This document shows positions 8,598-17,189 of a stretch of 53,545 nt of DNA, one piece after another. The notes beneath the pieces were generated by a model. The model saw only the letters and a list, made by a program, of their open reading frames with translations. It was not told where the DNA came from and searched no databases. Origin of the DNA: Candidatus Mediterraneibacter merdipullorum (lineage in GTDB: Bacteria; Bacillota; Clostridia; Lachnospirales; Lachnospiraceae); the NCBI GenBank assembly GCA_019117125.1, contig DXAL01000026.1:1-53545 (forward strand), read 5' to 3'. A program made the translations under genes and the position numbers. Every line of letters starts with the position of its first letter. The stretch's first letter is position 1.

Positions 8598-8623
8598 CCC
8601 GGGATGAGGACGGACCCGGGATG
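8598..8623 (+). repeat. CCCGGGATG direct repeat forming a small hairpin
   Basis: CCCGGGATG occurs at 8598-8606 and 8615-8623. The self-complementary CCCGGG parts can pair as a 6-bp stem between ybeY and the next gene. There is no T tract, so it is not a typical terminator; it may be a processing or stabilising hairpin. Confidence 0.4.
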
Positions 8624-8637
8624 CAAGGAGGACATCC

Positions 8638-10314
8638 ATGTCTGATACACCAGTGAACAGAAAGAGGAAATCCAGAGGGGACGACTATATCGTACAGGGC
8701 TCCATCCTGGCGGCGGCGGTCGTCATCACCAAGGTCATCGGCGTCGTATACCGCATCCCTCTGACCAATCTCCTGGGAGATGAGGGAAACGGATTCTACG
8801 GATATGCCTATCAGGTCTATGCATTCGCGCTGATGATTTCGTCCCTGAGCCTTCCGACGGCAGTGTCCAAGCTGGTCTCGGCGAGAGTGGCGGTGGGACA
8901 GCGCCGCAATGCCTTCCGGGCGTTTCTGTGCTCCCTTGTCTTTGCGGTGGCGGTGGGATTCTTCATTGCCCTTGTCATCTTCCTGGGGGCAGGAGCCATA
9001 TCGGAGCACATGATGAAAGCTCCGCTGAGTATGTACGCGCTCCGCGTGCTGGCGCCGGGACTGTTCATCGTGGCGGTCATGGCGGTGCTTAGGGGCTATT
9101 TCCAGGGACTGGGCACGATGATGCCGACGGCAGTGTCCCAGGTCATCGAACAGATATTTAACGCCATTGTGAGCATCGTGGGCGCAGGGGTGCTCTTTGA
9201 CATCGGGGCGCGCGCCGGAAAAGAGCGGGGCGAAGAGCTTCTGGGCCCCGCCTACGGAGCTGCGGGAGGCACCCTGGGGACCGTGGTGGGCGCCCTGACC
9301 GGTTTATTGTTCCTGCTCTTTGTGCTGTGGCTGTCCAAAGGCAGCATCCAAAGGCAGCTGAAACGGGACCGGACGCGCAGGAGGGAGTCCTGGTCCTTCC
9401 TGGTGCGGGCGCTCGTCATGACTGCGGTGCCGGTCATCTTCAGCACGGCAATCTACAACATCAACCAGATTATCGACCTGACGGTGTTCAACCACATCAT
9501 GGACGCCCAGGGATATGCGGAGCAGGAGTATATGGCGCTCCAGGGCATCTATACCGGGAAGTACGACCCCCTGATTAATGTGCCCATGGCGATTCCCTAT
9601 GCGCTGAGCTCTTCCATCGTGCCGAGCCTGACCGCCGTCGTGATGGCGAAAGACCGGAAGCGGACCCATTACCAGATCGACCAGACGCTCCGGCTGACGA
9701 CCATCCTCACCATCCCGAGCTGTGTGGGATTTATCGCCCTGGCGTCCCCGCTCATGGTGCTGCTCTACAATGACGGGAGCGCGACGCCAGCGAACCTTCT
9801 GATGCTCGGCGCCGTTGTGATTGTGCTGTACGGCTGGTCGTCCATCACCAACTCCATCCTGCACGGGCTGAACTATATGTCCAGTCCGGCGAAGAACGCG
9901 GCTGTAGCGCTGGCGGTCCATCTCATCGCCTTCGTCCTCATGCTCACGGTCTTCCGGATGAATGTCTACGCGCTGGTGGGGAGCAATATCGTGTTCGCCC
10001 TCGTCATGTGCTTTTTAAACCAGAGGAAGATACACCGGGTGTGCGGCTACCGGCTGGACTTTGTCCGGATGTTCGCAAAGCCCTTCCTGGCGGCAGCCGT
10101 CATGGGCGTTGTTACATATCTGGTGCATCTGGGACTGGACCGGCTCATCGGCGGCAGGGTGATACCGACGGTCATCGCCATCTGCGTGGCGGTGGCGGTC
10201 TACGTGGTCCTCATCCTCCGGCTCGGGACGCTCTCGGAGGACGACATCCTGGCCCTTCCCATGGGCGCGCGCCTGCTGAGGTGGTTCCGGAAGCTGCGGC
10301 TTGTATCCGTATAA
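8638..10314 (+). CDS. spoVB: SpoVB-type oligosaccharide/lipid flippase (MOP superfamily)
   Basis: The 558-residue product is a polytopic membrane protein of the polysaccharide-transporter branch of the MOP superfamily (Wzx/MurJ/SpoVB), with about 14 predicted helices beginning near residue 17. The N-terminal block GSILAAAVVITKVIGVVYRIPL is typical of SpoVB/YtgP proteins, which are proposed to flip lipid-linked peptidoglycan precursors. Spore formers often have several paralogues (SpoVB, YtgP/MurJ, YkvU), so the exact orthologue is uncertain. AAGGAGG is upstream of ATG 8638. Sporulation genes on both sides make a spore-cortex role plausible. Confidence 0.75.
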   Translation: MSDTPVNRKRKSRGDDYIVQGSILAAAVVITKVIGVVYRIPLTNLLGDEGNGFYGYAYQVYAFALMISSLSLPTAVSKLVSARVAVGQRRNAFRAFLCSLVFAVAVGFFIALVIFLGAGAISEHMMKAPLSMYALRVLAPGLFIVAVMAVLRGYFQGLGTMMPTAVSQVIEQIFNAIVSIVGAGVLFDIGARAGKERGEELLGPAYGAAGGTLGTVVGALTGLLFLLFVLWLSKGSIQRQLKRDRTRRRESWSFLVRALVMTAVPVIFSTAIYNINQIIDLTVFNHIMDAQGYAEQEYMALQGIYTGKYDPLINVPMAIPYALSSSIVPSLTAVVMAKDRKRTHYQIDQTLRLTTILTIPSCVGFIALASPLMVLLYNDGSATPANLLMLGAVVIVLYGWSSITNSILHGLNYMSSPAKNAAVALAVHLIAFVLMLTVFRMNVYALVGSNIVFALVMCFLNQRKIHRVCGYRLDFVRMFAKPFLAAAVMGVVTYLVHLGLDRLIGGRVIPTVIAICVAVAVYVVLILRLGTLSEDDILALPMGARLLRWFRKLRLVSV

Positions 10315-10360
10315 AAAATGTGAAAAAGCCAATACTGTATGAAAAAAGGAAGTGGACCCT

Positions 10361-10744
10361 ATGAATTCACGTTACAGGATTGGTTTTGCAGCAGCGTTTC
10401 TGGCTGTATTCCTGGCGCTTGCCGCCGGGTACCGGCTCACTTATGAGCGGGTCATACAAAATGAGGCCGTCAGCCGGGAGAGCGCGGACGCCCCGAGCAT
10501 CGCCGCAGAAGGCGAAGCGGTAAAGGGAGAGGCGCAGGAGGACCCGGAAGAAGAGGAAGGATTCTATCTCTGCGAGCAGCAGGGCTTTGTGGCAGTGTAC
10601 CTTGGCGACCGGGAGACGCTTTATGAACTGACCGGCATCCCCCTGTCCTCCCTTCCCGCGGAAGTACAGCAGGAGATTGCCGCCGGGAAACCGGTCTCCG
10701 GGGAGGAGGAACTGTACGGGTTCCTGGAGAACTATTCCAGTTGA
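10361..10744 (+). CDS. BofC C-terminal-domain protein
   Basis: The 127-residue product has an N-terminal signal anchor (about 5-25), an acidic linker (about 40-67) and a C-terminal domain like that of BofC: FYLCEQQGFVAVY, TGIPLSSLP, EIAAGKPV and ELYGFLENYSS. Bacillus BofC is a forespore-secreted inhibitor of the SpoIVB protease. A clear SpoIVB is encoded at 29327, so a similar role is reasonable, but the N-terminal domain of true BofC is not recognisable. ATG 10361 with AAGGA upstream is preferred over GTG 10352. Confidence 0.7.
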   Translation: MNSRYRIGFAAAFLAVFLALAAGYRLTYERVIQNEAVSRESADAPSIAAEGEAVKGEAQEDPEEEEGFYLCEQQGFVAVYLGDRETLYELTGIPLSSLPAEVQQEIAAGKPVSGEEELYGFLENYSS

Positions 10745-10745
10745 C

Positions 10746-10774
10746 TGGACGGACCGGATAAAATCGTGTATAAT
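10746..10774 (+). promoter_or_regulatory. Sigma-A promoter before the DUF896 gene
   Basis: TGGACG (10746-10751) and perfect TATAAT (10769-10774) are 17 bp apart. Transcription would begin near 10781, 50 nt before the DUF896 ATG. A weak 6-bp GC hairpin (10794-10812) lies in the leader. Confidence 0.65.
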
Positions 10775-10830
10775 ACACTCCGGTAAAATCAGGAGGGCGT
10801 AAGCCGCGCCCTGTTTTGAAAGGAACAGAT

Positions 10831-11052
10831 ATGGACCAGCAGAAGATAAAGAGAATCAATGAACTGTACCGCAAGTCCAAAGCGGAGGGGCTGACCGATG
10901 CAGAGAAAAAGGAGCAGAAGCTCTTAAGGCAGGAATACCTGGAATCCGTGAAGAACAATCTCCGCGCGCAGCTTAACAACATTGATATGGAAGAAAAAGA
11001 CGGGACGGTTGTAAATCTTGGTGAAAAATACGGAAGAAAAAAAGGCAATTAG
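10831..11052 (+). CDS. DUF896 small protein (YnzC/YneB-like)
   Basis: The 73-residue product is a DUF896 family protein: INELYRKSKAEGLTDAEK, EQKLLRQEYLESVKNNLRAQL and a final NLGEKYGRKK. The N-terminal half forms a helical hairpin in known structures. Function is not established; some Bacillus members have been linked to the SOS operon or DNA damage response. AAAGGA lies six bases before ATG 10831. It overlaps the next gene. Confidence 0.88.
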   Translation: MDQQKIKRINELYRKSKAEGLTDAEKKEQKLLRQEYLESVKNNLRAQLNNIDMEEKDGTVVNLGEKYGRKKGN

Positions 11053-11617
11053 AAATACATTCCGGAAGATGCGGGACTCCCTCCCGCAGGAGGAGCGAAA
11101 GGAGGCATCCGGGCGTATCGCAGAGCGCATCCTTGCCTCCGACGCTTTTCAGGCGGTGCGCTTTGTCTACTGCTATGCCGCCTTCGGCAGCGAAGCGGAT
11201 ACGGGACGTCTTGTGGAGCAAGCCCTGAAACTGGGAAAGAGAGTGGCATTCCCCCGGGTGCGCGGACGCTCCCATATGGAGTTCTGCTTTGTCAGGAGCC
11301 TGGCGGACCTGGCGCCCGGATACAGAGGGATACCGGAGCCGGGACCCTGGTGCCGGAAAGCGCCGGTCCCCTTTGAGGAGACCCTCGTCATCGTTCCGGG
11401 CATCGCATTTGACCGGTCCGGGGGACGCATCGGATACGGCGGCGGCTTCTACGACGCCTATCTGGCACAGTCAGACCGGTGCATCCGGGCAGCGGCTGCA
11501 TTTTCCGCGCAGATAACGGAAGAAATCCCGATGGGTCCTTTTGATGTGAAGATGGATATGATTGCTACAGAAAAGGAGCTGATTCTATGTCATGGGGGCT
11601 CCCCAAAGACCCGGTGA
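11021..11617 (+). CDS. 5-formyltetrahydrofolate cyclo-ligase
   Basis: The ~198-residue product converts 5-formyl-THF to 5,10-methenyl-THF using ATP. The family signature GRIGYGGGFYDAYL is clear near the C-terminus, with VPGIAFDRSGG before it and EEKKAIRNTFRKMRDSL at the N-terminus. No good Shine-Dalgarno is seen; GTG 11021 or the adjacent TTG 11018 fits the homology, both inside the end of the DUF896 gene, suggesting coupled translation. With metF and metH further on, it is part of the folate C1 network encoded in this window. Confidence 0.9.
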   Translation: MKNTEEKKAIRNTFRKMRDSLPQEERKEASGRIAERILASDAFQAVRFVYCYAAFGSEADTGRLVEQALKLGKRVAFPRVRGRSHMEFCFVRSLADLAPGYRGIPEPGPWCRKAPVPFEETLVIVPGIAFDRSGGRIGYGGGFYDAYLAQSDRCIRAAAAFSAQITEEIPMGPFDVKMDMIATEKELILCHGGSPKTR

Positions 11618-11769
11618 TGCTTTTGAGCGTCATCAATACCAAACTCAGAGACCATTATTCCAGCCTGGAAGAGCTCTGCGACGACATGCAGATTGACATA
11701 AGCGAGCTCTCGGACAGGCTGGGAATGATTGATTACGCCTATGACACCGGACGCAATCAGTTTGTCTGA
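11587..11769 (+). CDS. DUF4250 small protein
   Basis: The 60-residue product matches the DUF4250 family: LPKDPVMLLSVINTKLRDHY, then LEELCDDM and a final NQFV. It is common in Clostridia and has no known function. ATG 11587 has AGGAG nine bases upstream and lies inside the end of the cyclo-ligase gene, so the two are probably co-translated. Confidence 0.85.
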   Translation: MSWGLPKDPVMLLSVINTKLRDHYSSLEELCDDMQIDISELSDRLGMIDYAYDTGRNQFV

Positions 11770-11813
11770 AACCGCGTTGGTCTGAAACTACATACAGGGA
11801 TACAGGAGAACAT

Positions 11814-13262
11814 ATGGAATACAATCTGTCAGATACTGCCGGGAAGGAAGGACGCATCCCCCAGGGGGAGCCGCAGAGGCAGTATTATTTTATGGAACGG
11901 GCGAAAGAACGCCTGGAGCAGATGTGCGCAGAGGCGGGGCGGAGGCTCACGTTCTGCGTCGTCACATTCGGATGCCAGATGAACGCCAGGGATTCCGAGA
12001 AGCTGACCGGCATCCTGGAGCGCATCGGCTATGAGGAGACGCCGGACGAGGAACAGGCGGACTTTGTCATCTACAATACGTGCACGGTCCGGGAGAACGC
12101 CAACCAGCGCGTGTACGGCCGGCTGGGGCAGCTGGGCAGGATAAAGAAGAAAAACCCGTACATGAGGATTGCCCTGTGCGGATGTATGATGCAGGAGCCG
12201 GAGGCAGTGGAAAAGCTTAAGAAAAGCTACCGGTTCGTGGATATCATCTTCGGCACCCACAATATCTATAAATTCGCCGAACTCATCTATACGCGCATGG
12301 AGTCGGAGCGCATGGTCATCGATATCTGGAACGATACGGACCAGATTGTGGAGGACCTTCCGAGCGAGCGGAAATATCCGTTCAAATCCGGCGTCAATAT
12401 CATGTTCGGATGCAATAATTTCTGCAGCTACTGCATCGTGCCCTATGTGAGGGGCAGGGAGAGAAGCCGTTCCCCGCGCGCCATCCTGCGGGAGATCGAG
12501 CGGCTTGCCGCCGACGGCGTGGTGGAAGTCATGCTCCTGGGACAAAATGTGAATTCCTACGGGAAGACGCTGGAGACGCCCATGACGTTCGCCCAGCTTC
12601 TCCGGGAAGTGGAGAAGGTCGAGGGACTGGAGCGCATCCGCTTCATGACGTCCCATCCGAAGGATTTGTCGGACGAGCTCATCGAAGTCATGGCACAATC
12701 CGGAAAAATCTGCCGCCATCTCCATCTCCCCGTGCAGTCGGGGAGCAGCAGGATCCTGCAGAAGATGAACCGCAGATATACGAAGGAAGACTATCTCGCC
12801 CTGGTGGAAAAGATTCGGCGCGCGATGCCGGACATTTCTCTCACCACCGACATCATTGTCGGATTTCCGGGGGAGACGGAGGAAGATTTCCAGGATACCC
12901 TGGACGTGGTGCGAAAAGTGCGCTATGACAGCGCCTTTACGTTCATCTACTCGAAACGCACCGGGACGCCGGCGGCGGTCATGGAAGACCAGGTGGAGCC
13001 GGCTGTGGTAAAAGACCGGTTCGACCGCCTGCTGCGGGAAGTCCAGGATATCTCGGCGGAGATGTGCGCCTCCCGCCAGGGGATGGTGCAGAGCGCCCTC
13101 GTGGAGTCCGTGGACGACCACGAACCCGGCATGGTGACCGGGAGGCTGAGCAGCAACCTGCTCGTCCATTTCCCCGGCGATGCCTCCATGATAGGGAGCA
13201 TCTGCCCGGTCCTTCTCAGGGAGTGCAGGGGATTTTATTACATCGGCGAAATCAGCCGGTAA
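11814..13262 (+). CDS. miaB: tRNA-2-methylthio-N6-dimethylallyladenosine synthase
   Basis: The 482-residue product is the radical-SAM methylthiotransferase MiaB, which adds the 2-methylthio group to i6A37 in tRNAs reading UNN codons. The N-terminal methylthiotransferase domain has its three cluster cysteines (54, 90, 124), the radical-SAM motif is C200-x3-C204-x2-C207, and a TRAM domain closes the protein. A ~45-residue N-terminal extension precedes the conserved region. AGGAG lies upstream of ATG 11814, and a terminator follows at 13282. Confidence 0.95.
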   Translation: MEYNLSDTAGKEGRIPQGEPQRQYYFMERAKERLEQMCAEAGRRLTFCVVTFGCQMNARDSEKLTGILERIGYEETPDEEQADFVIYNTCTVRENANQRVYGRLGQLGRIKKKNPYMRIALCGCMMQEPEAVEKLKKSYRFVDIIFGTHNIYKFAELIYTRMESERMVIDIWNDTDQIVEDLPSERKYPFKSGVNIMFGCNNFCSYCIVPYVRGRERSRSPRAILREIERLAADGVVEVMLLGQNVNSYGKTLETPMTFAQLLREVEKVEGLERIRFMTSHPKDLSDELIEVMAQSGKICRHLHLPVQSGSSRILQKMNRRYTKEDYLALVEKIRRAMPDISLTTDIIVGFPGETEEDFQDTLDVVRKVRYDSAFTFIYSKRTGTPAAVMEDQVEPAVVKDRFDRLLREVQDISAEMCASRQGMVQSALVESVDDHEPGMVTGRLSSNLLVHFPGDASMIGSICPVLLRECRGFYYIGEISR

Positions 13263-13281
13263 ACAGGAACTGATACAGAGG

Positions 13282-13310
13282 AAAGACCGCATGCCGGTCT
13301 TTCTTTTTTA
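13282..13310 (+). terminator. Rho-independent terminator of miaB
   Basis: A perfect 9-bp stem (13282-13290 with 13296-13304) with a 5-nt loop is followed by six Ts. It separates miaB from the spoIIIA operon. Confidence 0.9.
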
Positions 13311-13318
13311 TGCCGGTG

Positions 13319-13347
13319 TCATATTTTCCGCCTCTGTTCATATACAT
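13319..13347 (+). promoter_or_regulatory. Probable sigma-E promoter of the spoIIIA operon
   Basis: TCATATT (13319-13325) matches the sigma-E -35 and TATACATG (13341-13348, with a preceding CA) resembles the -10 CATACAnT at 15-bp spacing. spoIIIA is a sigma-E operon in Bacillus. The Shine-Dalgarno AAAGAGG follows at 13353. Confidence 0.6.
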
Positions 13348-13367
13348 GGTGTAAAGAGGTGGACAAG

Positions 13368-14306
13368 ATGGAAAGAAGGGAAACAAAGAGCAGGATACCG
13401 GACCTGCTGGCTGTGAGCATCCGGAAACTGGTTCGGGAAGCGGCGGGCAGTCTGGAGGGGGTGCAGGAGATACGGCTCCGGACCGGACAGCCGCTGCGCA
13501 TCGTCCGGGACGGGAAGGAAGAAGAGCTTCCGTCCGGGGCTGCTCCCCATATCGTGACGAAAGAGGAACTGAGGGAGACGATGGAATATATCAGCCATTT
13601 CTCCCTTTATGCATATGAAAATGAATTGAGCCAGGGATTCCTGACGGTAGAGGGCGGACACCGGATCGGCGTGGCGGGGAAAGTGATACTGGAACGGGAC
13701 CGCATCCGAAACATCCAGTACATCTCTTCTGTCAATATCCGCATTTCCCATGAAGTGCTGGGCTGTGCGGACGGCATTCTGCCCTATATCACCCGGGAAG
13801 GGCAGGTGTGCCACACCCTGATTATCTCCCCGCCGGGCTGCGGCAAGACCACGCTCATCCGGGACCTGATCCGGCAGATATCAGACGGGAATGAGTATGT
13901 CCGGGGCTGTTCCGTGGGCGTTGTGGATGAACGCTCGGAACTGGGCGGGTGCTATCTGGGCGTTGCCCAGAACCACCTGGGCTCGCGCACGGATATCCTG
14001 GACGGCTGCCCGAAGGCGGAGGGGATGGTCATGCTCATACGCTCCATGTCCCCGGCGGTCCTGGCGGTGGATGAGATTGGCTCCGGAAGGGATATCCGCG
14101 CCGTGGAGTATGCCATGCAGTGCGGGTGTACGCTGATTGCCAGCGTCCACGGCATGGATATGGAAGAGGCGTCCCGGAAGCCGGCTCTTTGCGACCTCAT
14201 CCGCAGGAGGATGTTCCGGCGGTATGTGGTCCTGGGCAATGACGGGAAGCCGGGAAAGGTGCGGGGAATCTACGATGAACGGGGGAGCGTGCTGTGCAGA
14301 GGGTGA
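13368..14306 (+). CDS. spoIIIAA: Stage III sporulation protein AA (secretion ATPase-like)
   Basis: The 312-residue product is the AAA+/type II-IV secretion-like ATPase of the SpoIIIA-SpoIIQ channel that links mother cell and forespore. Walker A is PPGCGKTT (155-162) and an ATPase core with VLAVDEIGSGRD and ASVHGMDMEEA follows. ATG 13368 is chosen because AAAGAGG ends eight bases upstream; GTG 13359 overlaps that site. It acts in the mother-cell cytoplasm and is thought to energise the channel. It overlaps spoIIIAB by 13 bp. Confidence 0.95.
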   Translation: MERRETKSRIPDLLAVSIRKLVREAAGSLEGVQEIRLRTGQPLRIVRDGKEEELPSGAAPHIVTKEELRETMEYISHFSLYAYENELSQGFLTVEGGHRIGVAGKVILERDRIRNIQYISSVNIRISHEVLGCADGILPYITREGQVCHTLIISPPGCGKTTLIRDLIRQISDGNEYVRGCSVGVVDERSELGGCYLGVAQNHLGSRTDILDGCPKAEGMVMLIRSMSPAVLAVDEIGSGRDIRAVEYAMQCGCTLIASVHGMDMEEASRKPALCDLIRRRMFRRYVVLGNDGKPGKVRGIYDERGSVLCRG

Positions 14307-14812
14307 CAGGAGCCGTCCTCATCCTGACGGCAACATGCGGCGCAGGGTACGTCTACTGCCGGGAGCTGCGCCTGTATCTGGAGCGCATGACCAGTCTTCG
14401 CTATGTGATGAGCCTGATACGCGGGGAGATTGCCTATACCCGCGCGCCGCTCACGGAAGTGTTCGCCGCAGTGGCGCGCAAGGTGAAGGAGCCCTACCGC
14501 ACCTGGCTCCTTGGGACGGCAAAAGAGATGGAGGCGCACAGGGAACAGGGATTTCCTGCGGTGTGGAGCCGTGCAGTGAGGCGGTATCTGGAGCCGCTGG
14601 AACTGAAGAGAGAACATCGGCTCCTGCTGACGGAGGCGGGGAGCTTCCTTGGCAGCCTGGAAAAGGACACGCTGGACCGGACATTCGCGCTGTATCTGGA
14701 GCGCATGGACCGGGAGACAGAGAAGCTGCGGGAAGGACTTGCGGCAAAGACAAGGATTGGCGGATGCCTGGGCGTGATGAGCGGCATCTTTCTCATCGTC
14801 ATCCTGCTCTGA
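14294..14812 (+). CDS. spoIIIAB: Stage III sporulation protein AB
   Basis: The 172-residue product has an N-terminal membrane segment (about 4-20), a central helical domain similar to type II secretion GspF, and a C-terminal hydrophobic segment, the SpoIIIAB architecture. GTG 14294 has GGGGGAG six bases upstream and lies within the end of spoIIIAA, indicating coupled translation. It is a mother-cell membrane component of the SpoIIIA complex. Confidence 0.92.
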   Translation: MQRVTGAVLILTATCGAGYVYCRELRLYLERMTSLRYVMSLIRGEIAYTRAPLTEVFAAVARKVKEPYRTWLLGTAKEMEAHREQGFPAVWSRAVRRYLEPLELKREHRLLLTEAGSFLGSLEKDTLDRTFALYLERMDRETEKLREGLAAKTRIGGCLGVMSGIFLIVILL

Positions 14813-14823
14813 TAGGAGGATAC

Positions 14824-15018
14824 ATGGATATTAATCTGATTTTTCGTATAGCGGCAGTGGGTATCCTCGTCTCCATCCTGAGCCAGGTGCTCCGGCACAG
14901 CGGCAGGGAGGAACAGGCTTTTCTGGCGAGCCTTGCGGGGCTCATCCTGGTCCTTTCCTGGGTGCTCCCGTACATATACGACCTGTTCCAGACGATACGG
15001 CGGCTTTTCACACTGTAA
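14824..15018 (+). CDS. spoIIIAC: Stage III sporulation protein AC
   Basis: This is a 64-residue protein with two hydrophobic helices (about 5-22 and 33-52), the size and topology of SpoIIIAC. ATG 14824 follows AGGAGG directly after spoIIIAB, and the position between AB and AD is the standard one. A longer reading frame runs through it from upstream, so the gene is easy to miss or mis-start. Confidence 0.9.
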   Translation: MDINLIFRIAAVGILVSILSQVLRHSGREEQAFLASLAGLILVLSWVLPYIYDLFQTIRRLFTL

Positions 15019-15102
15019 AGGGGCAGCATGATGCGCCGGCTCTTCGCGCTGCAAAAGGAGCGGACCGTGAAAAGCAAAAGGACCGGCGGAGGGGGTGGAG
15101 AT

Positions 15103-15489
15103 ATGAGCATGATGCAGGCAGGAATGCTGGGGGTGGCTGCGGCAGTCCTGGCAGTCCAGTTAAAAGGGGGAAAGGCGGAGTACAGCATCTATGTCTGCGT
15201 GGCGGCAGGCGTAGTCCTGTTCTCCCTCATCGTGGACCGGCTGGCGGGATTCGTCCGGACCGCATCCGGCCTGATGGAATACGCCGGCGTGCAGGGCGGG
15301 TATCTCTCCGTCATGTTCAAGATGATCGGCATTACCTACATTGCGGAATTCTCCGCGGGCATCTGCAGGGATGCAGGGTATCAGACCCTTGCAGGGCAGA
15401 TTGAGATTTTTGCGAAGCTCACCATCCTGACTCTTGGCATCCCGGTGCTGACAGCCCTTCTGGAGACGGTCCGGGAGTTCCTGTCATGA
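15103..15489 (+). CDS. spoIIIAD: Stage III sporulation protein AD
   Basis: The 128-residue product has three to four hydrophobic segments, typical of SpoIIIAD, beginning MMQAGMLGVAAAVLAVQLK. ATG 15103 has a GGAGGGGG Shine-Dalgarno; the upstream ATG 15028 would add 25 residues of charged, glycine-rich sequence absent from the family. It is a membrane component of the SpoIIIA complex and overlaps spoIIIAE by ATGA. Confidence 0.9.
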   Translation: MSMMQAGMLGVAAAVLAVQLKGGKAEYSIYVCVAAGVVLFSLIVDRLAGFVRTASGLMEYAGVQGGYLSVMFKMIGITYIAEFSAGICRDAGYQTLAGQIEIFAKLTILTLGIPVLTALLETVREFLS

Positions 15490-16706
15490 GCGGAAGGAAA
15501 GGGCGCTTCCTCTTTACTTTGTTCCTTGTGCTGCTGGTGTTCGGGTTCGGGACGAAGATGGTCCACGCGCACCCCGCCGGGAGCGCGACGGAGGAAGCAG
15601 AGGACTCTTCTGTCCGGGAGGCGTCAGGAAGCGCCGGGGGACAGACGGACCCGGAGAAAATGGAGGAGGCGCTCCTGGAGGAACTGGACCTGGGTGAGAT
15701 TGAATCGGACCTGCGCCGGATGTTTCCCGGAGAGAAGACCCGGTTCTCGGATGTGCTCTCCGCCCTGATTACCGGGGATGCCGAAGAGACGGTCCGCATC
15801 GTCATGACCTTTCTGAAGGACCAGTTCCTGTACGAATCCGGATACACCCGGCAGAATTTTGTCTACGTGGTGCTGGTGGCGCTGATTGCCGCGGTATTTG
15901 CCAATTTTGCCGGAGTGTTCGGGAGCAGGCAGGTATCGGACATCAGTTTTTACGTCATGTACATGCTCCTGATGGCGCTGTGCCTGACGTCCTTCCGGAT
16001 GGCTGCCTCCGGGGCGGAAGAGCGGTTCGACATGCTCCTTGAGTTCATGAGCGTTCTCTGTCCCAGCTATTTCCTGGCGGTCGCATTCGCATCCGGGAGC
16101 ACGACCTCCCTGTTTTTTTACCAGATGGTCCTGCTCCTGATTTATGTGGTGGAGCTTCTGATTGTGCGCATCCTCCTGCCGCTTGTCCACATCTATGTGA
16201 TGGTCCGCGTCCTGGGGAGCCTGACCGGGGAAGACCATCTCTCGGAGCTTGCGGAGCTGATGCGAAAGGCGGTCACATGGACGCTTAAGTCCCTGCTGGC
16301 AGGCGTGGTGGGCATCAATGTGGTACAGGGGCTCTTAGCCCCCGCCATCGACTCGGTAAAGCAAAGCGCCCTGACCCGTGCGGCGGAGGCACTGCCCTGG
16401 GTGGGAAATGCCGTGGGAGGCGCGGCGGAGGTGGCGCTTGGGACGGCAGTTCTCATCAAGAATGGCATCGGCATGGCAGGCGCCCTCATCGCCGCTGTCA
16501 TCTGTGCCGTCCCCATCCTCCAGATGCTCTTTGCAGCCGTCCTGTACCGGATTGCCGCCGCTTTCGTCCAGCCGGTTTCGGATAAGCGCATCACGGCGTG
16601 CATCAGCGGCGTGAGCGACGGGTACGAGATGATGGTGCGCATGATCGTCACGGTTGCCCTTTTGTTCCTTATCACCATCGCAGTAGTGGCGGGGGCGACT
16701 TCCTGA
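15486..16706 (+). CDS. spoIIIAE: Stage III sporulation protein AE
   Basis: The 406-residue product is the large polytopic SpoIIIAE membrane protein. A signal peptide (about 1-29, ending near VHAHPAG) precedes an acidic region and then about seven transmembrane segments. The start lies in the spoIIIAD stop codon. It is a channel component of the mother-cell-forespore apparatus. Confidence 0.93.
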   Translation: MSGRKGRFLFTLFLVLLVFGFGTKMVHAHPAGSATEEAEDSSVREASGSAGGQTDPEKMEEALLEELDLGEIESDLRRMFPGEKTRFSDVLSALITGDAEETVRIVMTFLKDQFLYESGYTRQNFVYVVLVALIAAVFANFAGVFGSRQVSDISFYVMYMLLMALCLTSFRMAASGAEERFDMLLEFMSVLCPSYFLAVAFASGSTTSLFFYQMVLLLIYVVELLIVRILLPLVHIYVMVRVLGSLTGEDHLSELAELMRKAVTWTLKSLLAGVVGINVVQGLLAPAIDSVKQSALTRAAEALPWVGNAVGGAAEVALGTAVLIKNGIGMAGALIAAVICAVPILQMLFAAVLYRIAAAFVQPVSDKRITACISGVSDGYEMMVRMIVTVALLFLITIAVVAGATS

Positions 16707-16808
16707 GCGGCAGGCGGCAGGGAAAATCCGGGACAGCAGGCGTCAGGGGTGTGTTTCAGGGCGGGGAACCGAAAACAACAGGTGAACCCCGGGGAAAGGA
16801 GCGGGCAG

Positions 16809-17189
16809 ATGGCAGAATATCTCTGCGGATGGATACAGGACCTTTCCGTGTATCTCATCCTTACGGCGGCGGTGATGCATGTGATACCGGGGAAGGATTA
16901 TGTCCGGTATGTCCGGTTCTTTTCCGGGCTCGTCCTCATCCTGCTTCTGCTGACCCCTGCCCTGAAGCTGCGGGGGATGTCCGGGCGGCTGGACACCCTC
17001 TTTGAAGATGCGGCTTCTTTTCTGGAGGAGGCGGACCGCTCGGATGGATGGACAGAGACGGAAGATCCGGCGGCGGGATACGGGGCATCCAGGGCGTTTG
17101 CAGAAGGAGACAGCGGGGAAGGGCGGCAGGAAGGAGAGCAGCAGGAAGGAGACCGGATTCGCGTGGAGGAGGTAGAGATTGGACATTAG
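16809..17189 (+). CDS. spoIIIAF: Stage III sporulation protein AF
   Basis: The 126-residue product has two N-terminal transmembrane helices (about 10-30 and 36-53) and an acidic soluble tail, matching SpoIIIAF, though the tail is short and rich in Glu/Gln/Gly. ATG 16809 has AAAGGAG seven bases upstream; the in-frame ATG 16749 adds an unrelated leader. It overlaps spoIIIAG. Confidence 0.88.
   Translation: MAEYLCGWIQDLSVYLILTAAVMHVIPGKDYVRYVRFFSGLVLILLLLTPALKLRGMSGRLDTLFEDAASFLEEADRSDGWTETEDPAAGYGASRAFAEGDSGEGRQEGEQQEGDRIRVEEVEIGH

Noticed and set aside
10794-10817. GC hairpin plus TTTT before the DUF896 gene
   Set aside because: A 6-bp stem with only four Ts is too weak to call a terminator or attenuator; noted only as a leader structure.
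11829-13292. 487-codon open frame on the - strand
   Set aside because: Antisense to miaB along its length, which is a clear full-length gene.
14137-14823. Upstream part of a frame that ends in spoIIIAC
   Set aside because: Overlaps spoIIIAA and spoIIIAB out of phase with low-complexity sequence; only the last 64 codons are real.
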